Below, piece by piece: positions 25,656 through 35,825 of a stretch of DNA of 64,000 bases. The position numbers and the translations under genes were made by a program. The notes below the pieces were generated by a model, which was given only the letters and a program-made list of their open reading frames with translations, did no database searches and was not told where the DNA came from. Each line of letters opens with the position of its first letter. Position 1 is the first letter of the stretch. Source of the stretch: Paulinella micropora. Its lineage: Eukaryota; Cercozoa; Imbricatea; Euglyphida; Paulinellidae. The stretch spans positions 287,464 through 351,463 of the forward strand of contig WBZZ01002750.1 in the NCBI GenBank assembly GCA_019918135.1, written 5' to 3'.

Positions 25656-28600
25656 TTAGTAACCGAATGGTCTAGTTTCCATCGCATTGTCTACGATACC
25701 TATAATATTTCTTTTGGTGTAAGTAAAGCTGCATATTTTTTCTAAGTATTCACTCGTTATTTTTTTCTGTTGTTTATCTCTTGTTATCTTGCTGTTCTCT
25801 ACTATAACAACTTTACCTGATTTTTCAATTCGTTTAGCAATCAATTTTTCTTCCTGAGTTTTAAGCAACTCTAACAATTCATTCTTGCCGTTCTCAATAA
25901 GGTCGTTGTTTTTAATTCCAAGTCCGCAACTAATGACACTTAACATATTTGGTAAATTTAATGATTTATTGTTTTCATAATTCATACTAAAGCCTTTTAC
26001 TTTCATACTTGCTTTGCCGTTATCTAAGACATATCCATAACACTTTGGCCCGCCTCCGATAAAGGTCGTAATCTTTGCTCCGTGTAGTTCATCCGTCCAT
26101 TCGCCTAACAACTTACCAGTTTTGACATCTGTTTCGCCTTTCGTTAAGTCTGTCGTGTATATGACACTGTCCGTATCGTGGTATAGAACTCTGTTGTCTA
26201 GTTTGTCCATCATTTCATATAGTCTAATCCTCGCGTGGCAAGTCGTAAATAAAGCAACTACAATATTTGTTTTTACTGGGTCGCTTACCGCATCCTGTTT
26301 AAGGTCATAACTCGCTTCTATTATCTTGTCGTTGATAATGTTTATGTTTATGTTATCAACTGACTTATCGTTCATTAACTTGTATAAGGTATCTTTGTCT
26401 TTAATCATTTTGTTTTGAGTTTTGTTTTGCTTTTCACCAAACTTGCCCCACAGGCTATTCAAGCACAACTTAGCAACCGCTCGCCTTCCGGGGTTTTCTT
26501 CTATTTTGTTTTCGTCCATCTTAATTCCCATCTTGATTTCCATACTGTCAATGTAGTTTCTTTTTTGTTCTTCTGTAATACAGCCATCTGGATATCCGCT
26601 TGACTCTTGTTTAACCTTTAAGAAAGTTTTTATGTAATCTTTGAAAAGGCTACTGCTCTGCTCCTTCCAGTGCCATACCTCATATACCTTAATTAGCTTG
26701 TAGCCTTTGTCTAAGGCCTTGTAGATTTCGGGTGTCGCCCAAGTGCCAGTTATTGCTCGCTCGTTATCGGTGTGCTTACATTCGGTTTTCTGTTCAGTCA
26801 TTCCGCACTTGTCGCATAAGTAATACATAAGCTTACCTCTGTCCGCCTTAGGTAAAACGGGGTGAAGTAATTTTCTAGGCGGTAGCATCTTAACCTTAGA
26901 CACTCCGAAATATTCTCTGTTTATGATTTTGTTTTTCATAGACAGTCTGTCATCATCATTATTGGGCCGTATGATTTCGTGGTGTCCGCTAGGGTAAAGG
27001 TCGTAAAACATAACGGTCGGATACAGAGAACATATGTCAATGTATTTCGCGTATTCGTTCTCGTGTCGTGATTTCCAATACAATGTTAGAGCATCCGTTC
27101 TACCTCCAAACATTGCTTCTCGCGGGTTCAGCCCTTCTTGTTCCGTAATTCGTTCATTAGTATCTTCCGCTAGGGTTTCACTTGTTTTCATTAATCTCCA
27201 TTCACATTCCCATATACTTATTATTTTGCTTACTTGTTTGCTTAGGTCTTTTTCTCGTCTCATTGTTGCCTTGTATAGTTCGCCCATCGTTTCATTCTTC
27301 TTAGTATTGATTGTATTTCTATTAAAGCACTTTGGACATCCGTGCCAGAAACATCCGTGAAATTCGTAAGCGGTTTTGTTCTTCTCATCCCAGCCATCAA
27401 CATAAATAGTTGAGTCGCCAATACGAAACATTTTTTCACCTCCATTGAAAGCGTGTTTGATATCCGTTTTGTCTAACCTGCTTCTGTAAGCTATCCATTC
27501 AACACAAGCCCGAGAGGTAATCCTGTTTTGCTTTTCCGCCTTCAACACAGCAATTGAATTCTCTGGCATAAACTTAGCCCGATACAAAGCCATAACACAA
27601 CTCGCAATAGTTGTATATTGAAACGGGTCAATACCGAATTCTAAAAACTGCTTTCTAAAATCCATACAACCCCTTCTCAGAATATCAACATCGCTATGAC
27701 AGTATTCAGCGATTTCCTTCTGCATATCAAATGTGTTGTTTCTTTGGCTTTCATACCATTCTAAGAATTCCGCCCTTTTCTTATCTTTCATCGTGTCGTA
27801 GCCGTAGTGCTTCTTATGAGGCATAACCCCAACATAATTTTTGTTCTTGTCAGTATTGAAGAAGTGAGGGAAGAAACCCTTTTTAAGTTCTTTCAATCCG
27901 AATGTTTTAGGAAAGTCAGCCAGAGGCATAGTCAAGAAACTGAGACTATCAATGAAGCGGTATTTCTTCAAAGTCATCATCATTATCTTACCGCCCTGAT
28001 AAATGACGAATGGTGCTTGTCCGTTATCCACTAACCATTTAAGAATAAACTGACAATCATAACCGCGACTGTTATGAGCAATAAATGTAAAGCCGTTGTG
28101 CTTAGATTCAAAAGCCCACTTACAGAAATCATCAATGTTTTTATGAATGACTGGTGGTTCCTTCGCATCAAAATACTGACTTTCCGAATGATTGACTATG
28201 TGCTCGCCCGTATCCTGTGTCGCTTCAAAGTCAAAGAATATGTATTTCTCTGAAAAAGGTAATATGTCTTTCTTCACGATTTCACATTGGTGTTCAAGTG
28301 GTTTCAGTTCCTTACAATTACGGCATTTCGCATAACCGCACTTGTGTTCGTCCTTCTTGTTCAGCCCGTAGGGCGAACGGTCGCTCCGCGACCTCCTGTA
28401 ATTAAGTCCGCACGTAAGACATTTTGCTTTGATATCGCAATTCGTCCTCTTGTGGTTGTTGAAGCAGGCCGTATTTGGAAACTTTCTATTACACGAATAG
28501 CAATCAGTCCAATTGCTTCTATCGTTAATACCCTTACAGTCTTTGGTTTCGCAGATATTACATTTAGATTCGCAGGCGTGTCGCTTTTGAAATCCTCGTA

Positions 28601-29228
28601 AGCATAACTCACAGAAGTTTTCTTTACCTACCATAGACTTCATATTGGTTATTGCATCGTAGTGGTTCTCTGTTTTAAGTATGTAAAGGTTCGTAAGTCG
28701 CTCGCCATTTTCATTAAGCAGGTCCGTCTTATAAACAATCTTGTCAGGGAATTCAACAATAACCAGATTGTATTTAATGTAGCTAGCAAAAGTTTTGATT
28801 TCAGGAATACCGCACATATCCTGAATGACTTTCGCATCTTCGTGTAGTTTCAAAGCCATCTCCTCCTGTATCTTTCGTCCCATCCTTATTACTTTGAATT
28901 TTTCGTGTTTTTCTTTTTTTGCTTTTACTACAACAATTGCTCTGGCCAAGCATATGTTGTCTGTATTATTAATTTGAATTACTCCTTTCTTTTTATATAC
29001 ATCCAACTTATTGATTACCTGAAGCCTAGTCCCTCCCGTCGGGATTTCAACAGATTTCAAAACGAACCTAAACTTATCCATATTGGTTCCCTTTTCGTCT
29101 GTATAAAGGTATTCGTTGCTTTGAAATATTGCCGACAATCTTCCTAAAACTTCGCCGACAGAAATCTGATTAATAGTCTTCAAACCCGTAGATACAGCTC
29201 CATAGTAATCTACAAACTTGATACTCAC
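25656..29228 (-). CDS. Family B DNA polymerase of protein-primed Polinton type
   Basis: About 1190 codons. N-terminal region, then Cys/His clusters at ~205-320, 3'-5' exonuclease motifs (FFDFEAT near 332, AHNSRGYD near 385, YCHSDVDIL near 525), a restriction-endonuclease-like insert with EFHGCFWHGCP (~607-633), motif A DICSLYP (~733), motif B KLCLNSLWG (~920) and motif C YHDTDSV (~1014). All polymerase and exonuclease acids are present. The family copies linear DNA from a terminal protein primer, matching the linear TIR genome. The frame opens after a TAG at 29234 with no ATG before codon ~50; the first candidate start is GTG at 29228, overlapping the upstream ORF's stop. Confidence 0.93.
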   Translation of the reverse strand: MSIKFVDYYGAVSTGLKTINQISVGEVLGRLSAIFQSNEYLYTDEKGTNMDKFRFVLKSVEIPTGGTRLQVINKLDVYKKKGVIQINNTDNICLARAIVVVKAKKEKHEKFKVIRMGRKIQEEMALKLHEDAKVIQDMCGIPEIKTFASYIKYNLVIVEFPDKIVYKTDLLNENGERLTNLYILKTENHYDAITNMKSMVGKENFCELCLRGFQKRHACESKCNICETKDCKGINDRSNWTDCYSCNRKFPNTACFNNHKRTNCDIKAKCLTCGLNYRRSRSDRSPYGLNKKDEHKCGYAKCRNCKELKPLEHQCEIVKKDILPFSEKYIFFDFEATQDTGEHIVNHSESQYFDAKEPPVIHKNIDDFCKWAFESKHNGFTFIAHNSRGYDCQFILKWLVDNGQAPFVIYQGGKIMMMTLKKYRFIDSLSFLTMPLADFPKTFGLKELKKGFFPHFFNTDKNKNYVGVMPHKKHYGYDTMKDKKRAEFLEWYESQRNNTFDMQKEIAEYCHSDVDILRRGCMDFRKQFLEFGIDPFQYTTIASCVMALYRAKFMPENSIAVLKAEKQNRITSRACVEWIAYRSRLDKTDIKHAFNGGEKMFRIGDSTIYVDGWDEKNKTAYEFHGCFWHGCPKCFNRNTINTKKNETMGELYKATMRREKDLSKQVSKIISIWECEWRLMKTSETLAEDTNERITEQEGLNPREAMFGGRTDALTLYWKSRHENEYAKYIDICSLYPTVMFYDLYPSGHHEIIRPNNDDDRLSMKNKIINREYFGVSKVKMLPPRKLLHPVLPKADRGKLMYYLCDKCGMTEQKTECKHTDNERAITGTWATPEIYKALDKGYKLIKVYEVWHWKEQSSSLFKDYIKTFLKVKQESSGYPDGCITEEQKRNYIDSMEIKMGIKMDENKIEENPGRRAVAKLCLNSLWGKFGEKQNKTQNKMIKDKDTLYKLMNDKSVDNININIINDKIIEASYDLKQDAVSDPVKTNIVVALFTTCHARIRLYEMMDKLDNRVLYHDTDSVIYTTDLTKGETDVKTGKLLGEWTDELHGAKITTFIGGGPKCYGYVLDNGKASMKVKGFSMNYENNKSLNLPNMLSVISCGLGIKNNDLIENGKNELLELLKTQEEKLIAKRIEKSGKVVIVENSKITRDKQQKKITSEYLEKICSFTYTKRNIIGIVDNAMETRPFGY

Positions 29229-29707
29229 ATACTAACCATACTATTTTGCATCTGTCTTTTGATAAAGTCATTCAGTATTATCTCAATGAACTGTAGAATA
29301 TCATTCATACTAAAAGAAGTGAAGTTTCCAGTAAATTCAACCCAATACTGGCTTTCATTAATACCCAGCACGTGCTTCTTTCTATCTACGTGTTTGATTT
29401 CGTAGTTTCCGTATCGCATTAGGTCTTTTACCCTTTCTTTTCTTTCTCTCACTTTCGCTTCAAACTGCGGTTGTTCATCTACCTGTAAGGGTGGTGCTTC
29501 TGGCATAGCATGAAAGTAAACAGCACCTCTTACTCGGTTCAAGTAATTCTGGGCCGTTGTTGTATCCACCTTATACTTTCTTTTATACCCCTCCGGTATT
29601 ATGTAAAGCACATCTTGACCCCTGACCCTTTTGATTTCATAATTAATTTTTTGTTCCCTAAATTTGTCCAACCTATACTGAATACCGTTGTAAGTGTGTG
29701 TCTCCAT
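29225..29707 (-). CDS. Hypothetical protein preceding and overlapping PolB
   Basis: 160 residues from the ATG at 29707, preceded by CAATATATACG. Two similar halves are suggested (an IKRVRGQDVLYIIPEGYKRKY segment and an EIKHVDRKKHVLGINESQYWVEF segment), each strand-rich, with a long C-terminal helix. The stop TGA at 29227-29225 overlaps the first PolB codons, which lack an ATG. It may be the N-terminal part of a PolB fusion made by frameshifting, or a separate accessory or terminal protein. I do not recognise the family. Confidence 0.75.
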   Translation of the reverse strand: METHTYNGIQYRLDKFREQKINYEIKRVRGQDVLYIIPEGYKRKYKVDTTTAQNYLNRVRGAVYFHAMPEAPPLQVDEQPQFEAKVRERKERVKDLMRYGNYEIKHVDRKKHVLGINESQYWVEFTGNFTSFSMNDILQFIEIILNDFIKRQMQNSMVSM

Positions 29708-29823
29708 CGTATATATTGTTTAACAAATTTTTTTTGAAAATTAAATAATTATCTCAATCGTCTGCCCCCCCGCCGTGGTCTGCCGTGTGATCTCCGTGCC
29801 TATATATACGGGGGCCCCTATGT

Positions 29824-30258
29824 TTAGATGGAAATTAGGGCGGGGCGGGCGGTGCTGGCTGGGGCGGGCGGGGGCTTGCCCCCGCTGTGTATGCTTGATT
29901 TCATATGTCTTGCTTTGCTACTTCTATTTATTTCAGCTCCGCATTCGCACTTGAAAGGAGTCTTCTTCCAATTCATTTTCTTTTCTTTTTTGATTTCTTT
30001 TGTTTCCTTATCATAATTAACTTTCCATTCATCATACTTTGGTTTTACTTTTTCATCGTAGTATTTTTTTGCTTCTTCCATTGCTTGTTCTTGGTTTCTT
30101 CGTTTTCCAATACTAAAACTCTTACACATCGTTTGATTTCCTTCTCTCCATTGAATTTTTACCATCGGCATCTTTTCATTATTCTTTAACATAATACATC
30201 CTTTTGAAATTGTAAATCTACGGGGGGCTTTGCCCTCCGCACCACCTTCGTTTGTCAT
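29824..30258 (-). CDS. Small protein with AP2-like region and zinc finger (right paralogue)
   Basis: 144 residues; starts are possible at 30258 or at the Met about 22 codons later, where similarity to the left paralogue begins. VKIQWREGNQTMCKSFSIGKRRNQEQAMEEAKKYYDE is, by outline, the AP2-like strand-strand-helix region (key: W, FSIGKRRNQEQAMEEA). C-x-C ... H-x5-H follows (~108-128). It mirrors the gene at 10274-10675 in position and direction, so the two read inward from opposite ends. GC-rich hairpins lie inside both the 5' and the 3' ends of the frame. Confidence 0.75.
   Translation of the reverse strand: MTNEGGAEGKAPRRFTISKGCIMLKNNEKMPMVKIQWREGNQTMCKSFSIGKRRNQEQAMEEAKKYYDEKVKPKYDEWKVNYDKETKEIKKEKKMNWKKTPFKCECGAEINRSSKARHMKSSIHSGGKPPPAPASTARPALISI
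29868..29885. repeat. GC-rich hairpin repeat (copy i)
   Basis: GCGGGGGC-TT-GCCCCCGC, the inverse of copy d, within the 3' end of the right paralogue and adding a Pro/Ala-rich tail to it. Confidence 0.7.
30221..30239. repeat. GC-rich hairpin repeat (copy j)
   Basis: CGGGGGGC-TTT-GCCCTCCG, imperfect, near the start of the right paralogue where it encodes a Gly/Ala stretch absent from the left paralogue. Confidence 0.6.
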
Positions 30259-30311
30259 CCTGTCTGTGTCTTTATATTTTAACGGTATTATTTTAAATAT
30301 TAAATTCTATT

Positions 30312-30650
30312 GCCATTTTGTCCCGTGCGGGCCGAACGGTGTGTGTCCCTGGGGGCGGGGTGGTATGTCGTGAAAAAAGCGCGCCGAAGTGCGACAAAAA
30401 ACTAAAACGAACGACAGAGAAAAAAACGATTATATGGTTATACGATTTTGGTATAATCGTATAGTTGAAGTATTTGCTGATGAATTCTATTACCTTTTTG
30501 TTTTTGTTGTTGGGCTCAATTTTCTTTTTTGTCAGTTTCCACTTTTCCCTGCTGTTGCCATTTTGTCCTGTGCGGGCCGGCCGTGTGTGTCCCTGGGGGC
30601 GGGGGGTGTATGTCTTGAAAAAGCGTGCCGAAGTGCGACCCTATACTACT
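30312..30650 (-). repeat. Right TIR of the Polinton
   Basis: Inverted copy of 9865-10202. The inner ~40 bp differ slightly (GTTCGGCCCGCACGGG against GTCGGTCGCAGGG). Ends ACT, followed by CATGTC at 30651-30656. Confidence 0.95.
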
Positions 30651-33577
30651 CATGTCTCCTCCTTCCTCGTTGTTGAATGTACAACAGGGGCAGACCCACG
30701 GATCAGGGCCTGGCTGGCTGGAGGTTAACGTTCCTTGAACTCGACCGCCCCTGCGCTTGGATTGCTGAGCCTGCTTTGAATCAGCTGAATTTCGAACTCG
30801 CTTGCGTCCACGTCCACGTCCATCAGCTGCCCGATTTGCGCGGCGACGTCCGCGCTGACGGTTGCCTCCGCGTGCGCGACCACGCACGTTGCCAGTTGCG
30901 TCACTGATGGTTGCGTCTGAGTCGTTGTGCTCGCCTACAGTAAACATATCGCAGTGAGACACATATTGACTCAACGTCCCAAAGACACTGCAACAAATAC
31001 CGTTGTTTTCTTGCTCTGAGTCAGAGGTTGCCTGCTCAGGGGGTGCTTCTGAGTCAGAGGCTGCCTGCTCAGGGGGTGCTGCGGCAGCTGGATCCTCCTC
31101 ATCCTCCTCCAACCCACAGTCGCAGCTTTGGAAATGGCTCCATGCTGATTCACCAGCTGCGCCTTCTTGAACGGTTTGCGCTTGCTGTCTTGTGTTGGAA
31201 CACCGTGCATTCGTAGCCAGTGCTTGAGATCCTTGACTACCATTGCGCTCGATGCAAACGCTTCCTTGCCTTCGGACGATCTCAGCCGGACTGAAACTTT
31301 TCACCAAGGCTCTGCAACATGTCCAAACGCCAAGTCCTGCTCCAGCTTCTCTTCCGTTGTGAGCTCCCTTGCACCGCGCCACCACGGGTGAGCTGGAGGA
31401 GCTCCCTCGTTGACGAAATAGGTGCAGGGCAAGACACGAAGTTCCTCAGGCGTTAATTGTGTGAGAGCGTCCATTTTGCCTGGCGATCGGGAGGCAACTC
31501 CATCCAGTTTAAGGGCAGCTCATCAATGAGCCAAAATTCTGCTCTCCACTCCTTTCCTTTTCCATCCACAAATGACATGTGAGCTGGGCGGCCTGGCAAG
31601 CCGCCGTCGAAGTACTTGCCGTCGATTTCGATCCTAGTCAAGTTTCTCCCTGCCAGCATCTCCTCCACGTGTGCGCACTCATCCGGCCCAAGGTGCTTTG
31701 CCAAAGAACGAATATATCTTTCTTCAAGCGTGGGTTGATGAAGTAACCGACAGGAAGCTTAGGAGGCAGGTCAGCAGCTGCAATAAATAAATCATAATAT
31801 GAGTCTGAGTCAGAGCAGAGAATGGAAATAGAAAACAAAATGATACTAGCGGACTGGGGTGGGGTGACTCAAGAGGATGGAACAGAGCAATACCGGGTCG
31901 CTTGATAAACAATCGAAGCGGAGCTCCTTGGGGATCGTCCTTCTCTCCGTGCCATTCAGCCTGAGCCTCTCCCCATGTCTTGAACTCTGCGGTTGGCAAT
32001 GCTTCAGGCTCCTTCTTCGTGATGCGAAAGGCTAAGGGCTTGTTGTAATGCTTGAATGCCTTGTTCATGCATGGGCTGAAAAGGGTCAACCAATCGTAGT
32101 TGCACGCCAGAACGACCAGCACGTATCGCGATCTCTTCTGCTTGAACGCAACGATGAGCTTCAGCAAAGCCTGAGCGATGTTAGTGATAAAGAAGGAGCT
32201 CTTCCATCCGATGTCCATAACTCTGAAGTCTTGATCGTCTCCATCGTGACCATGACCAGGAGGCTTGCGATGGGACTGCACTTCGCCACGGAGGCCCCTG
32301 TCCACAACATGATGAAGGAAGGCGAGCATCGACCACGCGGTGTTGTCACCAGCGCCGTCCCACTCCAGAAACAATTTCCAGGCTTGCATGGTACGAGGAT
32401 CCCAAAGTTCCCAATGCAAAAGAGCTGTTCGCACCGTGCTCGATGGCGCCTTCAAGGTCTGTGAGAATGAAGTGGGTGTCCGTCGTGTAACAGGTGTTCG
32501 CCAACGCAAAGTCGGAAGACCATCTTACCCTTGAAATCTTTTGCAGCACGGCGGCAGGATGGGATCTTTACAGGCGGCTTCATGTCCGCAGACATGACTG
32601 TAGCATGGTAATCCACTGGTGCTCCCTCCTTGCGCTGCATGCTCGCCACTCTGCACTCCCTGTGGATCTTGTGGTGAAGGCGGCTGCGGCGTCGCCAGTC
32701 CTGAGCATGCGCTTCACTCCTGAAGCAGTGGGAATGCTGGGATGCAAGCTCAGTGCAGTGCTCGCACTTCGAAAAATCTCCCTCTGCGCATGCGACAAAT
32801 GGATATGAATACATGACCAGAAGATATATTCTCGTTACCTCGTGCAAACTTGACATGACGATAATCAGCCGCCCACACCTTGTTGATCGTATCAACTGTC
32901 GGAGGAACGTCGGGGTTAAGTCGTCCAGAGCCGCCTCACCGCAGACACATGTCCTTCCAATTATTGCGAACGTACTCCTGTACTGCGGCGTCCTCTGCCA
33001 TTTCTTGGAGCATCCAAATGCCGTCGCTGCATATCTCTGGATAGCTCTCTGTGAACTTCTCGCAGAGCAAAACTGCGACCACGTCCTCGGTTTCGGGAAG
33101 AGAAGATGACTGTTTAGCCCAGATCTTCATGTCGTTGGCGAGGAGCTTGTGTGCTCGCTTCAGGACATTGTTTCCGATGCAGTGAATCCGCTGCCAAGCC
33201 TCTCTGCAGACCTGTTCAGTCTTATACAATTACTGGAACTGTCTATCTTTGGCTTGAAAAGATTCGCGCTGGCCCATGACCCAAGTGTAAAGCTCACTGA
33301 GAGAAACTGACGCGGTCTTCTGTCGCGCTGTGAGCATATCACGTGCATCAATGAATGAATGACACTTCCACTTTTTGCAGCAAACTGACTTGGCTAGATG
33401 CTCAAGCTCAGGAAAAGTCATCCCCAAAAGTTTCTCGAGCGCTTGCGGTCTCTGTAGCTTCAAGTTCCCTTTTGCGCGGGCCTTCATTTTGTAGGGGCGC
33501 GTAGGATCCTTGCGTGCTCGGTTGACGGGGGGTGGCTGCAATCCCAGGGTATTGTACAACGGCTGATTGGAATCCAT
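30651..33577 (-). pseudogene. Spliced, frameshifted DUF7869-like gene with C-terminal zinc finger, split by the Polinton; putative transposase
   Basis: An N-terminal segment starts at an ATG at 33577. Introns that fit GT-AG include about 44 nt after 32944, about 57 nt near 32780-32835, and about 120 nt upstream of 31780. Translated pieces give a C-x2-C zinc pair (KCEHC), an MSADMKPP Asp segment, an EWDGAGDN segment and PGHGHDGDDQDF. These resemble the DUF7869-type proteins with SDN and GHTHxDID motifs, which could be a three-acid RNase H-like core. Then come a SAP-like Lys/Leu region, an acidic EQASDSE repeat, an Arg/Gly-rich part and WVCPCCTFNN, the first half of a RanBP2-type finger. At least three frame changes show decay or assembly error. 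Transposase function is inferred. Confidence 0.55.
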
Positions 33578-33589
33578 AAGTTCATTTAT

Positions 33590-35149
33590 ATCGTACCGTG
33601 CATAGTAATATTGTCTAGAAACATAGGGAGCTCGATGTCATTGTCGGATTCACCACCTGAAGCGTCTTCGGCTACGTCCTACAAAGGCAACAAATCATTA
33701 TAAGCCGACAAACTTCCTCAAAGCAAATATACGGACCAGAGAACCAGTGGGAGCATACAGTCTCGAGTTGCTGCCTGCAACAGTAACAGGTTGCTCGATA
33801 GCTAGCTGGCAATCTCCAAACCTTTGTCGCTGTACTGACCTCGTTGGACAAGAGCAAGATTACCACCGGCCACGTCCTTTGCAGCACCACTACTGGCTGA
33901 TGCCTCGCAGGAGCTGACAGTATTACATGTACCACAATTAAAACCAAGCCGGAAAACAAAGGAAAGCAAAGAAAAAACTTTAATAATGTTAGCGATAGAA
34001 AGCATTAAGGCTAAATTCATACCTTTTCGATAGTTTCCTGGCCATCTCCAAGCTCAAGCGTGCTTCCGTATTTACCTCGTTGGAAAGAAGAAAGCTGACC
34101 GCCAGCCGCGCCCTTTGCAGGACCACTGCTAGTGCTGATGCCTTGCAGGATGCGCTGAGGGTCCACCAGGCCCTGAAGACAGCGTCATATTACTCACGTA
34201 CATGAAGCGATAAGAAAGTTTTATACCTTCGAGCTTGAGCTTGATCTTTGTAACATAACAGTTACATCAGATCCCGCACATTGAAGCGAAGCGCTAGTAG
34301 TGTCGCCATGCCCACTAGTAGATGAGGTCACACTGTCTAGTAGCCTCATTTTCTTTTCCAGCGCCATTGATGAAGATTTCGACAGAGCCGGCATCCCTTT
34401 AGTAGCACTGATGCTGTCCAAAAGCACAAGTTTGTGTGCATGAGGCAACGAAATCGATTTGAGAGGAAGAGACTCTTCCACAGGGACAATGAAGCAAAGA
34501 GGGCCTGCATCAGTATCCAAGGTCCACACCGGAATATCCACTTGCAGCTTTGCTGCTGCTTGCATGCACGCAGGGTACGCATCTCTCGGTCGCGTGGTGA
34601 TATCCGAATCCGGATTTGGAGCGTAGTTGAGCAAACTCTCATCGTTCCTCGATACAGCAGAACTTACAGTCACAATTGGAGTCCCTTTGCTAATCTGACA
34701 CACACACATACACGCACACACACGATAATTAACAAACACACACTAACACACACTAACAGAGAGAGAGAGAGAGCAAGCACACACACACACGCATGCACGC
34801 GCGCACACTATTAACTAACACACACTAACAACCTTGACATTTGATCTGGGGCAGTCCTCATCGCCCAAGTTGAACCCTTTCGATGCACTGTTGATGAGGT
34901 GCATAGGGTTTCTGCTTGCTTTGCTCAAGAATTCGAAGCTGATAGGGTGCATTCCAGCCCGCAACGATGTCCCAATTCTCATGGTGAAATGCTGCGCAAA
35001 TGCAGCATTATCATCCATGCTCAAAGGACTGCCACCTGGTTCAAGAAGTCCCAGCGCAAAGGAGTGAGGAAGGTCTTGATCGGCGAAAACGCCGTAGCCT
35101 CCATTACGGTAGCCCACATAAATGGGCGCCTTGGCAGCTCTCAGCATGC
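33590..35149 (-). CDS. SET-domain-like multi-exon gene, N-terminus not found
   Basis: Candidate exons are 35149-34833, 34694-34227, 34172-34023, 33913-about 33843 and 33681-33590, most with AG acceptors and GT donors. Exon 1 has GYGVFADQDL and a NPMHLINSAS...NVKVV stretch; exon 2 opens with VTVSSAVSRNDESLLNYAP. Together they fit the start, the NHS/N core and the ELL-x-Y end of a SET methyltransferase fold. The usual NHSC is altered to NSAS, so activity is doubtful. Exons 3 and 4 look like duplicates (ISTSSGPAKGAAGG against ASASSGAAKDVAGG). The gene ends about 12 bp before the DUF7869-like start and may share a transcript. No upstream exon was recognised across the microsatellite. Confidence 0.5.
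34700..34812. repeat. CA/GA microsatellite in an intron
   Basis: (CACA)n, (GA)n and (CACACG)n runs between two SET-like exons. Confidence 0.8.
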
Positions 35150-35177
35150 CTAACCATACATACACACAAAGGGGAAG

Positions 35178-35384
35178 AAGAGGAAGAGAAATAAATAAAT
35201 AAATACATACGTACATAAACAAATAAATAAATAAATAAGCAAATAAGTAAGTAAATAAATAAGTCAACAAGCAAATAAATAAATAAATAAGTAGGTAAAT
35301 AAAATAAAATAATACATACATACATACATACATGCATACATACATGCATGCATGCATACATACATACATAAACAAACAAACAAA

Positions 35385-35435
<51 letters not shown>

Positions 35436-35609
35436 ATCAACAAATAAATCAATAAGTAAATCAACAAATAAATAAATAAATAAATAAGTAAATAAAATAC
35501 ATACAGACATACAGACATACATACATACATGCATGCATACATACATACATACATAAACAAACAAACAAACAAATAAATAAATGAATAAATAAACAAATAA
35601 ACAAACAAA

Positions 35610-35640
<31 letters not shown>

Positions 35641-35825
35641 AATACATACATACATACAGACATACATACATACATACATAAACAAACAAACAAATAAATA
35701 AATAAGTAAATAAATAAGTAAATAAATAAGTAAATAAATAAATAAATAAACAAACAAATAAACAAATAAGTAAATAAGTAAGTAAATAAAATACATACAT
35801 ACATACATACCTACATACATACATA
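35178..35825. repeat. Long tetranucleotide microsatellite
   Basis: About 650 bp of interleaved AAAT, ACAT, ACAA and AAGT tetranucleotides. The period of four gives long open frames of Tyr/Leu/Ile/Cys on the minus strand, which I do not regard as genes. Confidence 0.95.

Larger units (their letters stand above)
9865..30650. mobile_element. Complete Polinton/Maverick-type element (endogenous virus-like), 20,786 bp
   Basis: It starts AGT and ends ACT, with perfect 6-bp duplications CATGTC at 9859-9864 and 30651-30656, the hallmark of Polinton integration. TIRs are about 338 bp. It encodes the full core set: retroviral-type integrase, PolB of protein-primed type, packaging ATPase, adenain-like protease, penton-like minor capsid and double-jelly-roll major capsid proteins. 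Additional genes are a fibre with S74 chaperone, a surface protein, a lipase and small ORFs. Base composition is clearly AT-richer than the flanks. Near-identical TIR ends and open frames point to recent insertion and possible activity. Confidence 0.97.

Noticed and set aside
9865-30650. Virophage assignment
   Set aside because: Integrase, 6-bp duplication, AG...CT-type ends and PolB with Polinton-type inserts fit Polinton/Maverick better; only phylogeny of the capsid and polymerase would settle the exact group.
34815-35804. Long Tyr/Leu/Ile/Cys-rich ORFs
   Set aside because: They are translations of the tetranucleotide array; only the last ~110 codons are real (a SET-like exon).
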